Below, piece after piece: positions 18,580 through 26,496 of a DNA stretch of 64,000 nt (the first letter of the stretch is position 1; the number at the start of each line of letters is the position of its first letter). The position numbers were made by a program, and so were the translations under genes. The notes under the pieces are model-generated. The model was not told the DNA's origin. It ran no database searches and saw only the letters and a program-made list of their open reading frames with translations. The stretch is from Flammeovirgaceae bacterium 311 (GTDB lineage: Bacteria > Bacteroidota > Bacteroidia > Cytophagales > Cyclobacteriaceae), in contig CP004371.1 in NCBI GenBank assembly GCA_000597885.1, forward strand, positions 1,612,001 to 1,676,000. The letters are read 5' to 3'.

Positions 18580-19131
18580 TTACCACGGATTATTCTTAGC
18601 ATTGCCCATCACCTGACCACGAATTTCACCTCCGGGATATTGATCCGTATGAACATTCACATAGGTCTGCCCTGCCAGCATCAGCTCTATTAAATCTTAA
18701 AGAGAAGCACCTGCCAGAGAACCGATCAGATCGTCTGCAGTAATGGTGCCCTGGGCTAATATGCCACTGAACCTGCCGGGGATTGGCATTGGTGGTGGGC
18801 CATCAGGGTACAACCATACTACCACCACACCATTTGAACCCACAGGAGCCACGTGAATGTGAGCCATGCGCAAATTTTCAATATTGGCCACAATCAGCTT
18901 ATAGCTAAGCTCCGTACCATCTTTGCTTAGCTGAAAAATAGCCTGGCCGGTAGCCTTTGTCTCAGCCACCGGAACCTCCTGATCGCCCCCAAGGTGCGCC
19001 CGCATGTTCACGACCCTGTAGCCTCCCTTTATAGCGGAATCATCCTGTAATACAGGTTCAATTCCCTTGTCATCACATGCCGTGAAAACAATTAAAAGAG
19101 CAGATACATACAGTAAAATTTGTTTTTTCAT
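18580..19131 (-). pseudogene. CHRD-domain lipoprotein gene interrupted by an in-frame TAA
   Basis: The N-terminal 144 codons encode a lipoprotein signal (lipobox near IVFTAC) and most of a CHRD domain (AHLGGDQEVPVAETKATGQ, then AHIHVAPVGSNG). A TAA at 18697-18699 stops translation. The same frame continues for 38 codons with the expected end of a CHRD domain (LIELMLAGQTYVNVHTDQ, then PGGEIRGQVMGN) and stops at 18580-18582. CHRD domains bear a conserved end of the form YVNVHT..NPGGEIRGQ, so the part past the stop is clearly homologous. The gene is thus nonsense-broken (or has a sequencing error, or readthrough). The terminator at 18438-18493 fits the ancestral stop. Confidence 0.8.
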
Positions 19132-19779
19132 GAGTCATAAAAATTAAGTTGAAAATGTCTGGCTGAAATCAACTTGAGGGTAGTATGGTATCTGCTCCGC
19201 CGGGTGCCAGCAGGCACCGCAGGGGCACAATTTTTTGCCAGTACGGCAGCAACTGTGCAGAATATTGCCTGGGCAATGGGAAAATAATAAATATCTGATG
19301 TCTCACCAGCAATTATTCGCACCAGCCTAACAGCCTTTTAAAACACTGTATAACAATAAGATACAAAATTTATATTCTATACGCTGCAAATGTGTTGAAA
19401 AAGGTTTAAGCAGGCACTTAGCCAGCAGCATATTATTGTGATTTGCAGCGCCAGGTAAAAACATCAAAGCAGCCGAACATCAAATTATAGAGGTATAAAC
19501 CTGCAAGCCAATCTGTACTGATGCCTATATGGCAGCTGAAATGCACATGGTATAGTTTATACGTGACCCTAACGTTTAAATTTTTTTTACTAATTTCAAA
19601 ATTTCATTACATACAGTTCATTCTAAGTCTAAATTAATCAGAGATTGAAATAAACTCCTTAGTCTGTATAAAAAAACCTCAAAACTGTTTTTCAGCGAAT
19701 ACAGCGCTTATAATGTTTAATAATCAGACTGTTAATGTTTATGAATATTACACAAGTAGTGTAAAAGCAAGCTAAATAT
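19132..19779. other. Long AT-rich intergenic stretch
   Basis: About 650 bp between the CHRD lipoprotein start and the promoter of the HypX-like gene. I see no convincing gene, tRNA or repeat array; it is AT-rich, especially after 19560. An unrecognised small RNA cannot be excluded. Confidence 0.4.
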
Positions 19780-19787
19780 TACATTTG
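19780..19787 (+). promoter_or_regulatory. Candidate -7 box for the HypX-like gene
   Basis: TACATTTG matches TAnnTTTG, 113 bp before the ATG. No good -33 TTTG is seen at the usual distance. Confidence 0.4.
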
Positions 19788-19900
19788 AACGGACTGAATA
19801 ATAGGAAACAAACCATTACCAAATTCAATCTTTTTATCCTGGGGCGACGTATAGTGAGTATCCCATATCAGGGGTGAAATATAAATTTAGACCAATAGCA

Positions 19901-20425
19901 ATGAGAATACTACTATTATCAACCACGCATAGCGGTCTTAGCCAGCGTACTTATAGCGAACTAGTAGAAAGAGGCCACACTGTGTGCGTGCAGCCGGCAA
20001 CCACTGAAGCAGCAATAGAAGCAGCTGCTGCTTATTTTCAGCCCCAGCTCATTATTGCCCCTTTTCTCAAAAAAGGCTTACCCACTCCCCTGCTCCAGAA
20101 ATATACTGTTTTAACCATTCGCGCTACGGCCGGTACCGACAGAGGCCCCGTGAACTATAATGGTGTACTTACCGAGAACCTGCAAAACTGGCGTATTACC
20201 GTCTATCAGGGATCTCTGGCAAAAGAGGTTTCCAGCAACAGTACCCCTCAAAATTTTATGGTGCCGCTAAAAGCCAAAAGCAATTTCTATCAGCATCATC
20301 TTACCCGTGCTGTGGTTCAGGATATTTTGGATACTGTAGAAAAAATTCAGAAAAAAGCCCTGTTGGCGAATACCCTGCAACGAACCGGCACAAAAGTGAT
20401 CGGCAGGTTACACAGTATTGTTTAA
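19901..20425 (+). CDS. Stand-alone HypX/HoxX N-terminal-like formyltransferase-fold protein
   Basis: 174 aa from the ATG at 19901 (frame open back to GTG 19874). The order of segments matches the N-terminal domain of HypX, which makes the CO ligand of NiFe-hydrogenase from formyl-tetrahydrofolate: MRILLLSTTHSGLSQRTYSE, PQLIIAPFLKKGLP, TDRGP, WRITVYQ, KAKSNFYQ, and a closing helix DILDTVEKIQ. The C-terminal enoyl-CoA hydratase-like domain (hundreds of residues in true HypX) is absent. The His of the usual HPGxxGDRGP is replaced (IRATAGTDRGP), and the later catalytic Asp region (xDAGxIW) is lost. So it is probably catalytically dead or has a new role. No hydrogenase gene is nearby. Confidence 0.65.
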   Translation: MRILLLSTTHSGLSQRTYSELVERGHTVCVQPATTEAAIEAAAAYFQPQLIIAPFLKKGLPTPLLQKYTVLTIRATAGTDRGPVNYNGVLTENLQNWRITVYQGSLAKEVSSNSTPQNFMVPLKAKSNFYQHHLTRAVVQDILDTVEKIQKKALLANTLQRTGTKVIGRLHSIV

Positions 20426-20617
20426 GTTAAGAATAGCCCAACAAAACTTTACATTATGGTCAGGGTGCGGCAATGCATTTTCCAAACCTGAAAGAAAGCC
20501 AGTCTTGATCAATAAACCGTAATAATGCATGCTGCAACTACTGTTTGCCGGAGAGAAAATTATATTTCCAGGAATGGAAAAGCATGAGCAGCGATCTGGC
20601 TTTTGATGCCTGATGCT

Positions 20618-21352
20618 TTATTCGTAAACAGCCTCCAGTGCAATGGCCAGCTCATGTGGATCACGAATATCCAGCTTGTCTCTTTTTGCCTTGTTCTGTA
20701 CGGCCATCAGCTTCCGGTTATCCCCGATAAATTCATCCAGCATGATCTCGATCATTTTGCCGCCGGGCCTTGCTCCTTTTCCATTGTCCAGGAAATTCAG
20801 ACGCTCGTCGGTATCCATATAAAACAGTTTGAATTTACCTTCAATTGCCAGAAACACCAGTCGCTCTACCTTAAACTCCCTGCGCCCGGTTGCCTTTGAA
20901 AGCTCAATGCCTCCTGCAGCTTCAGTGCCCGGATAGGTCAGGGAATAGCTTAGGAAATATTCTTCATCGCTGCTGTTCCGGCTTAACGCCCATATCTGGC
21001 TAACCTCTGCTATTGCCTTAACCATCTTGTAATTTGGTGCTTTTTCAAGTACGGCAAATTCATTTCCTTCGTGCAGCACTTTCAGAAATGTAGTATAGCT
21101 ATCGCTAAGGGGAACGGTGTAGTAGCGGTGACCGGAATAGGAAAAGGTCTCCACATCTGCGGCATCAAGTACAAATGGCTCATCCTCCTGCGCTTCTTTA
21201 ATGAAAAGCAAATCTGCCTGTTCATCCATGCTAATCCACAGTCGGCGCTCTTCGCCGGTTTTCAGCACTACATATTGCTGCTCAAAATCTGCAGTCTGTG
21301 CATAGGAGTGGCTGAAAAAGAAAATGCTAAGGAGAAAGAGTACAGATTTCAT
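20618..21352 (-). CDS. Secreted protein of a local three-member family
   Basis: 244 aa with a signal peptide (ending HSYAQT). No named domain. It is clearly homologous to the protein at 62644-63441: both contain FSYxGHxYxxxP, then FLKVLHEGNEFAVLEK / FFKVLHEGSDFAVLQK, and end in DPHELAIALEAVY / DPNELITALKTIY. The family looks like a beta-rich periplasmic domain followed by a helical tail with a basic, charged segment (VQNKAKRDKLDIRD). The neighbour at 21766-22431 shares the same plan. Function unknown. Confidence 0.7.
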   Translation of the reverse strand: MKSVLFLLSIFFFSHSYAQTADFEQQYVVLKTGEERRLWISMDEQADLLFIKEAQEDEPFVLDAADVETFSYSGHRYYTVPLSDSYTTFLKVLHEGNEFAVLEKAPNYKMVKAIAEVSQIWALSRNSSDEEYFLSYSLTYPGTEAAGGIELSKATGRREFKVERLVFLAIEGKFKLFYMDTDERLNFLDNGKGARPGGKMIEIMLDEFIGDNRKLMAVQNKAKRDKLDIRDPHELAIALEAVYE

Positions 21353-21765
21353 AAGATCATCTGGTTAATTTGGAAAGCGACATATCCAAATATATCAGAA
21401 TGATCATAAACAATACCCACACAAGGCTGCAGTAAACCCATCATGACCAGCAGCTTAATGTAATGTCTTTTTGCTGGCAGCCATCTTTACTACAATTCAT
21501 CAGCATTTATACACTTCATGAAGCTTCCAGCCTGCTGTTTTTCATCCAAAGCAACTGTTTTACTTTACAGGTTTATACAGCCCTCGCCCGGGCTTTACAA
21601 GCCTTACCTTGTAGTAAGAGCGTTTAAGGATATTCTTTTCAGAAGTTGTACAGCTTTTTAGGATATTCTGTATCCTTGTATAAGGCTGCTAGGTTTACTT
21701 CTGTAAGAAATTGTACAAATTTACTCCTGTGGACAAAGCTGATAGCAGGATATAACAGTCTGTAA
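21353..21765. other. Intergenic stretch with short direct repeats
   Basis: No gene seen. AGGATATTCT occurs at 21628-21637 and 21660-21669, and AGAAGTTGTACA / AGAAATTGTACA at 21641-21652 and 21706-21717. Spacing is uneven, so a binding-site array is not established. Confidence 0.4.
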
Positions 21766-22431
21766 TTAGAGAAAGCTCATTAGGGCCAGCAGGTTCTCCG
21801 GCCCGAACCGATCGATGTTCTGATCTTTGTCAAACTGCCTGATCACATGCTTTTTATCCGGAAACACCAGCTGAAGCTGTTTTACAGTATTCACATCAAA
21901 AAACTGGCCCCTCCTCCTGATCCACATTGCTGTTACATCCTGCTTTTTAGTGCCTGAATCAATTTTAAGCGGCACCACCATATCTGTAAGGGTAATACTG
22001 GACAGGCTGCTGATGGCAGCCGTTTCAAGGTATCCGCCATAGCCGGCGGCTTTGCCCTTATTCATCAGTTTACAGCGATGACGGATGTACAGCATACCAA
22101 CTGTTGTTGGTAATACCTCATAAAAGGCATTATTGAAGGGTACAAATTTCTTGTCGTTCAGATATATAGTATCTACATCAGGCATATCGAGTGCCAGGAG
22201 CTTACCATCTCTGTAAAACACCATTTCTTCAGTAACCACATTGTAATTGAATGGCAAACAGGCTGTAATACCTGATTTTAGTAAAATGGTTGCCTCACTA
22301 AAGCCATAAAAGAGATAAACGGGCTGTTCAATAACCCTGCCATTGGCGCCGGCAGCCCCTTGCTGCGCATAAGCAGTAGTTACGAACAACAGCAGGAGTA
22401 TCAGTAATGCATATTTTAAGATATCCTTCAT
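21766..22431 (-). CDS. Secreted protein related to the neighbouring family
   Basis: 221 aa with a signal peptide ending near TTAYAQQ. The segment GKLLALDMPDVDTIYLNDKK, followed by FVPFNNAFYEVL, parallels the 'threshold value / FSYRGH.Y / FKVLHEG' stretch of the proteins at 20618 and 62644, so I treat it as a diverged third member. The C-terminal part has a basic patch (IRRRGQFFDVNTVKQLQLVF). Function unknown. A -7 box lies upstream at 22465-22472. Confidence 0.65.
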   Translation of the reverse strand: MKDILKYALLILLLLFVTTAYAQQGAAGANGRVIEQPVYLFYGFSEATILLKSGITACLPFNYNVVTEEMVFYRDGKLLALDMPDVDTIYLNDKKFVPFNNAFYEVLPTTVGMLYIRHRCKLMNKGKAAGYGGYLETAAISSLSSITLTDMVVPLKIDSGTKKQDVTAMWIRRRGQFFDVNTVKQLQLVFPDKKHVIRQFDKDQNIDRFGPENLLALMSFL

Positions 22432-22464
22432 CTCTTATAAGTTACAGACAATCAACAACTGAAG

Positions 22465-22472
22465 CAAATTTA
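22465..22472 (-). promoter_or_regulatory. Candidate -7 box for the 221-aa secreted protein
   Basis: On the minus strand this reads TAAATTTG (TAnnTTTG), 34 bp before the ATG. Confidence 0.45.
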
Positions 22473-22522
22473 GGGAGTGTAATCTCAACATAACTGCAGG
22501 GCTCATTGCTAGGCACACCCCC

Positions 22523-24202
22523 CTATTTAATTTGAAAAGTATCTAGAGACAGCTGTTCCAGGTATTTTCTTATTTCAGAGAATTCGATGCGGGAGCTTTT
22601 GTAAGCTATATGTCCATCGGGCCGAATCAGAAACATTGCCCTGCTTTTTACACCATAAGCATCCATGAATAGTTTATTCTCCCTGGCATGCAACTTAAAA
22701 ACATCCAGAGGAAAGCCGGTATCAGCTTTCAGTACCTCTGCCGGGGTGCAGGCCGGTTCACCCTCTCCGGCATTTGCCACAACAAACAAAGTAAAATGGG
22801 TGCATCTAAGAAGTGCATGGGTGACTGTAGCCCTACCCGCATGCCATACACTTACATAGGGTGCACGTTCACCAGCTTTAGGGCCATTGCTGAAGAATTG
22901 CTTATGTGGTGAGGCTTTGCTCAAGGAACCGGATTTATAATGTATGGCCAGCTGCGATACCCGCATGAACACCTTGTTTCTGATCCAGCCAATTTTGGTA
23001 ACCAGCTGAAAAAGGCGCGGAAATACATTGAGCCGAAAAAAATCTGAAGCCCGGCCCCTGCTAATCATGAGCTGAAAATAACGGTCAGTAGTATTATGCA
23101 GGGTTCTGGCAATTGTATACCGCTCCTCGTGGTAGCTGGCCAGTAAAGCAGGTGACACCAGTCCCCTGAGTACCAGCTTAAGTTTCCAGGCAAGGTTGTA
23201 AGCATCCTGTATACCGGTATTCATGCCCTGCCCTCCTACCGGACTATGCACATGGGCAGCATCTCCTGCTAAAAATATGTTCCCCTTCTGAAATTGATCG
23301 GTAATACGTGCATGAATTTTATATACCGAAAGCCAATCAGGCTGCTTCAGCTGCTTTTCCAGATAAGGATTCGTATCCAGGATCTCCTGAAATTGGTCCC
23401 CTGATATGTTCTCTTCCGGCTTTTGCGAGAGGGTGTTCAAAAAGTTAAAGATGCGGTATTTATTCTTTTCCCTGAAAGAGAAAATAATGGACAGGTGGCC
23501 CGGGGCTATGGTGAAGTAAATATCACCATGGGGCAGCCTCCAATCCAGCTCAGCATCTGCCAGGTAAAAGGTAGGCGAAAAGGTTTTTCCCTTATACTTA
23601 AAACCTCCCTGTTCTCTTACCAGGCTACTGGCACCATCGCACCCAAGCAGGTAGCTGAACTTCAGCTCCTGCACCTCACCCGTCACCCCTTCTATCGTTG
23701 CAAGAAGGTAGTCTTGTTCTTCCCTGATTCCTGTTAACCTATGTTGCCAGTAAATTTTTTCATCATATTTATGCAAAGAATCCACCAACAGCTCCTCGAG
23801 TTTGTTCTGGGGCAGTACCAGAAAATAAGGATACATGGTTTTTCCGGGAAGAATCTTGTTGACCCTGATGGCTGCGATTTCTTTCTCCCTGCTTAGCATA
23901 TGTACTGTGTTGTCAACATTGCCAGCCTCCACTGCTTTGTGTGCAATACCCAGCTGATGAAATATTTCAAGACTTCTTGCGTGCACCCCAAAAGCTTTTG
24001 ATTCGCGGGATGGATGCGGAGCTTTATCTATCAGCATGAAAGGAACCTCCATCCTGGCCAGCAGATTTGCCATGGTCAGGCCGGTGGGGCCTGCACCTAC
24101 GATTAGTACAGCTTTATCTTCTGCATCCAACATGGCATCATCATTTGTTAAGAAACCCGTCAAATAATGGATAGGTTTAGCAGGTAATAAATGGGCTGCC
24201 AT
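22523..24202 (-). CDS. FAD-dependent aromatic monooxygenase (PheA/TfdB family)
   Basis: 559 aa flavoprotein hydroxylase. The N-terminal FAD-binding motif is VLIVGAGPTGLTMANLL (~33-49), with the conserved GCDGASS in the middle and the ribityl-binding GDAAHVHSPVGGQGMNTGIQ (~315-334). A thioredoxin-like C-terminal domain follows, as in phenol 2-monooxygenase and resorcinol/pentachlorophenol hydroxylases (RPDGHIAYKS near the end). It would hydroxylate a phenolic or polyketide substrate with NAD(P)H. The first 24 codons are not family-like, so the ATG at 24130 is a possible alternative start. No catabolic cluster surrounds it. Confidence 0.88.
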   Translation of the reverse strand: MAAHLLPAKPIHYLTGFLTNDDAMLDAEDKAVLIVGAGPTGLTMANLLARMEVPFMLIDKAPHPSRESKAFGVHARSLEIFHQLGIAHKAVEAGNVDNTVHMLSREKEIAAIRVNKILPGKTMYPYFLVLPQNKLEELLVDSLHKYDEKIYWQHRLTGIREEQDYLLATIEGVTGEVQELKFSYLLGCDGASSLVREQGGFKYKGKTFSPTFYLADAELDWRLPHGDIYFTIAPGHLSIIFSFREKNKYRIFNFLNTLSQKPEENISGDQFQEILDTNPYLEKQLKQPDWLSVYKIHARITDQFQKGNIFLAGDAAHVHSPVGGQGMNTGIQDAYNLAWKLKLVLRGLVSPALLASYHEERYTIARTLHNTTDRYFQLMISRGRASDFFRLNVFPRLFQLVTKIGWIRNKVFMRVSQLAIHYKSGSLSKASPHKQFFSNGPKAGERAPYVSVWHAGRATVTHALLRCTHFTLFVVANAGEGEPACTPAEVLKADTGFPLDVFKLHARENKLFMDAYGVKSRAMFLIRPDGHIAYKSSRIEFSEIRKYLEQLSLDTFQIK

Positions 24203-24376
24203 CGCTGCAGGAAAATTGAGCTACAGCTGTTGCCTTCTATTGCTCATTTGTAAGAGCAGTCGATGTAATCAACCTGCTTTGTAACAGTAGGCGCAAAGCT
24301 TCGTAACTAATGGAGAAAACTTTTAAAGTTCGCTGTTTAACCATCGTTTATTACTTTCCTAGCCTTGATTTCTTCA

Positions 24377-24384
24377 TACCTTTG
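24377..24384 (+). promoter_or_regulatory. Candidate -7 box of the SnoaL-GNAT-nitrilase operon
   Basis: TACCTTTG matches TAnnTTTG, 34 bp before the first ATG; TTTC lies 18 bp upstream as a weak -33. Confidence 0.55.
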
Positions 24385-24418
24385 CATTTATCAATCTTTA
24401 ACCTGATAAGATTTAAAT

Positions 24419-24823
24419 ATGACTGCACTTGAGACTGTTAAGCAATATTATGCTGCTTTCAACAAAAAGGACTATAAAGCCATGCTTGCCCTGGTACATT
24501 CTGATATACACCATGAGCCAAACCAGGGGGAAACAAGAAAGGGTAAGGAAAAATTTGAAGAGTTTCTGCTTGGCAATGATGAAGCCTATGAGGAAACCCT
24601 AAGCGATATGGTTTTCTTTGAAGCAGAATCTGCAGCCTCACGTGTTGCCGTAGAGTTTACAGTAAATGGCATTTATAAAAAAGGAGACGAGGGTTTTCCA
24701 GTTGCCCGCGGCCAAAAATATGTACTGCCTGCTGCTGCTTTTCTGGAGGTTAAGGAGAATAAAATAAGCCGAGTAAGCACTTACTATAATCTGCCGCTCT
24801 GGATAAAGTTAGTTTCTGAATAA
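24419..24823 (+). CDS. SnoaL-like / ketosteroid-isomerase-related protein
   Basis: 134 aa, NTF2-like cone fold: start LETVKQYYAAFNKKDYKAML, conserved HEPNQG and a closing ISRVSTYYNL strand. Family members are small enzymes or ligand pockets; the exact reaction is unknown. It is first in an operon: the GNAT gene starts 11 bp after its stop, and the nitrilase follows 27 bp after that. Confidence 0.8.
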   Translation: MTALETVKQYYAAFNKKDYKAMLALVHSDIHHEPNQGETRKGKEKFEEFLLGNDEAYEETLSDMVFFEAESAASRVAVEFTVNGIYKKGDEGFPVARGQKYVLPAAAFLEVKENKISRVSTYYNLPLWIKLVSE

Positions 24824-24834
24824 CATCTCTGCTG

Positions 24835-25428
24835 ATGCATCAAATACAATTTATCACAAAGCAGGGCTCTGAAATCAAAGAGGTATTTGATGATCTGGCT
24901 GCTTTACGCATAGCAGTGTTCCGGGATTACCCCTACCTCTACGAAGGCAGCGTAGGCTACGAAAAGGAGTATCTGCAACCATACGTGCAGTCTGTGCGCT
25001 CCTTCCTATTTGCCGTTTACAGCGAAGGCAAAATGGTTGGAGCTACCACCTGCATCCCCCTCAGGGATGAAACAGAGGAAATCAGGAAACCCTTTGAACA
25101 GGCAGCTTACCAGCTAGATAGCATTTTCTATTTTGGAGAAAGCATTCTGCTCCCACATTTTAGGGGGATGGGCCTGGGGCATCGCTTTTTTGATGAGCGC
25201 GAAGCACACGCGCGCAGCTTTGGTACCTACCGAAAAGCCTGCTTCTTTTCAGTAGAGCGTGAATCAAACCATCCCCAGAAACCTGTTGATTACCGTCCGA
25301 ACGACAACTTCTGGGAAAAGAGAGGGTATGTGAAACAACCGGCGCTGCATACTACCCTTAGCTGGCCGGATATTGGCCAGACAGTCTCTACACCCAAGCC
25401 CCTGGTGTGCTGGATGCGGGATTTATAA
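24835..25428 (+). CDS. GNAT-family N-acetyltransferase
   Basis: 197 aa acetyltransferase. The acetyl-CoA-binding region is ESILLPHFRGMGLGHRFFDE (~102-121), with the RGMGLG form of the R/QxxGxG/A motif. The stretch AALRIAVFRDYPYLYEGS near the start is typical of GNATs that sit beside or are fused to carbon-nitrogen hydrolases. Acyl acceptor unknown. Middle gene of the SnoaL-GNAT-nitrilase operon. Confidence 0.85.
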   Translation: MHQIQFITKQGSEIKEVFDDLAALRIAVFRDYPYLYEGSVGYEKEYLQPYVQSVRSFLFAVYSEGKMVGATTCIPLRDETEEIRKPFEQAAYQLDSIFYFGESILLPHFRGMGLGHRFFDEREAHARSFGTYRKACFFSVERESNHPQKPVDYRPNDNFWEKRGYVKQPALHTTLSWPDIGQTVSTPKPLVCWMRDL

Positions 25429-25455
25429 CCATACCATAAGCATAGATAGTACAAG

Positions 25456-26355
25456 ATGAAAATAAATGTGGCAGCTGCCCAATACCCGATTACCGAACAC
25501 AAAGATTTTAGTGAGTGGCAGGCGCATATAGAGCTTTGGGTAGCTGAGGCTGTTAAACAGGATGCACAGCTCCTGCTCTTTCCGGAGTACGGTTCCATGG
25601 AACTGGTGAGTATCTTTCCGCAGGAGATCCGGGAAGACATTCGCAGGCAGGTGCAGGAGCTACAATCAGTCAGAGACCAGTTTTGTGATGTTTTTTATGC
25701 ACTGGCCAAAAAGTGGGAGGTTATTATTGTAGCGCCCAGCTTTCCGGTGCTGGAGGAGGGCAATATTCACAACAGGGCCTATGTATTCTCTCCCAAGGGT
25801 CTGGCAGGTTTCCAGGATAAATTCTTTATGACCCGCTTTGAGAATGAAGAGTGGGGTATCCAGAGCGGACCAAAGGTTCTTACGCTTTTTGAAGCCTCCT
25901 GGGGCAGTTTTGGAGTGCAGATCTGTTACGATGTGGAATTTTCCCTGGGATCGCAGCTGCTAAGCTCGGCAGGTGCCTCACTGATCCTGGCACCCAGCTG
26001 CACCGAAGCCATTCGCGGCGCCACCCGTGTGCATATCGGTGCCCGGGCCAGAGCCCTGGAGGCACAGGCCTATACTGTTGTGTCGCAAACCATTGGCAAT
26101 GCACCCTGGTCTCCTGCGGTAGATATCAACTACGGTTACACTGCCTTTTACTGTACCCCGGATCTGCACTTGCCAGAAGAGGGCATCATCAAAACAATGC
26201 CTCCCCAAACTGCAGGGTGGCTCATAGAGTCGCTGGACATCACCGATATTGAAAGTGTTAGAAATGATGGACAGGTATTGAATTTCAGGGATCATCAGCG
26301 CTTTCACTCCAGGTTTCCTGATGAAGATATCCTCCTGATGAGAAGACAGCTCTAG
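25456..26355 (+). CDS. Carbon-nitrogen hydrolase (nitrilase superfamily)
   Basis: 299 aa cytosolic amidase/nitrilase-fold enzyme with the full catalytic triad: E44 in LLFPEYGSMEL, K122 in FQDKFFMTRFEN and C157 in VQICYDVEF. The segment RVHIGARARALEAQAY is the usual tail of the active-site region. Some bacteria carry a fusion of this domain with a GNAT domain; here they are separate, adjacent genes, which supports a shared pathway acting on an amide or N-acyl compound. A 15-bp hairpin follows. Confidence 0.88.
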   Translation: MKINVAAAQYPITEHKDFSEWQAHIELWVAEAVKQDAQLLLFPEYGSMELVSIFPQEIREDIRRQVQELQSVRDQFCDVFYALAKKWEVIIVAPSFPVLEEGNIHNRAYVFSPKGLAGFQDKFFMTRFENEEWGIQSGPKVLTLFEASWGSFGVQICYDVEFSLGSQLLSSAGASLILAPSCTEAIRGATRVHIGARARALEAQAYTVVSQTIGNAPWSPAVDINYGYTAFYCTPDLHLPEEGIIKTMPPQTAGWLIESLDITDIESVRNDGQVLNFRDHQRFHSRFPDEDILLMRRQL

Positions 26356-26384
26356 CAGCTGCCGAAGAAATACATTAGATAACA

Positions 26385-26427
26385 AGCATACAGAAGCTCT
26401 CTGCGGCGCAGGGAGCTTCTGTATGCT
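26385..26427 (+). terminator. Hairpin after the nitrilase gene
   Basis: Perfect 15-bp stem: AGCATACAGAAGCTC (26385-26399) with GAGCTTCTGTATGCT (26413-26427) and an inner CTGC-GCAG. No clear T-run follows, so termination may be weak. Confidence 0.6.
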
Positions 26428-26496
26428 ATAATTTCCATTTCCTGATCTTGCTTTACAGCACCTCCTCCTGTAGCTTAGCTGCTTATCTTTTTTACC

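Noticed and set aside
21628-21717. Short direct repeats (AGGATATTCT; AGAARTTGTACA) as a possible operator array
   Set aside because: Only two copies each with unequal spacing; could be chance in AT-rich DNA.
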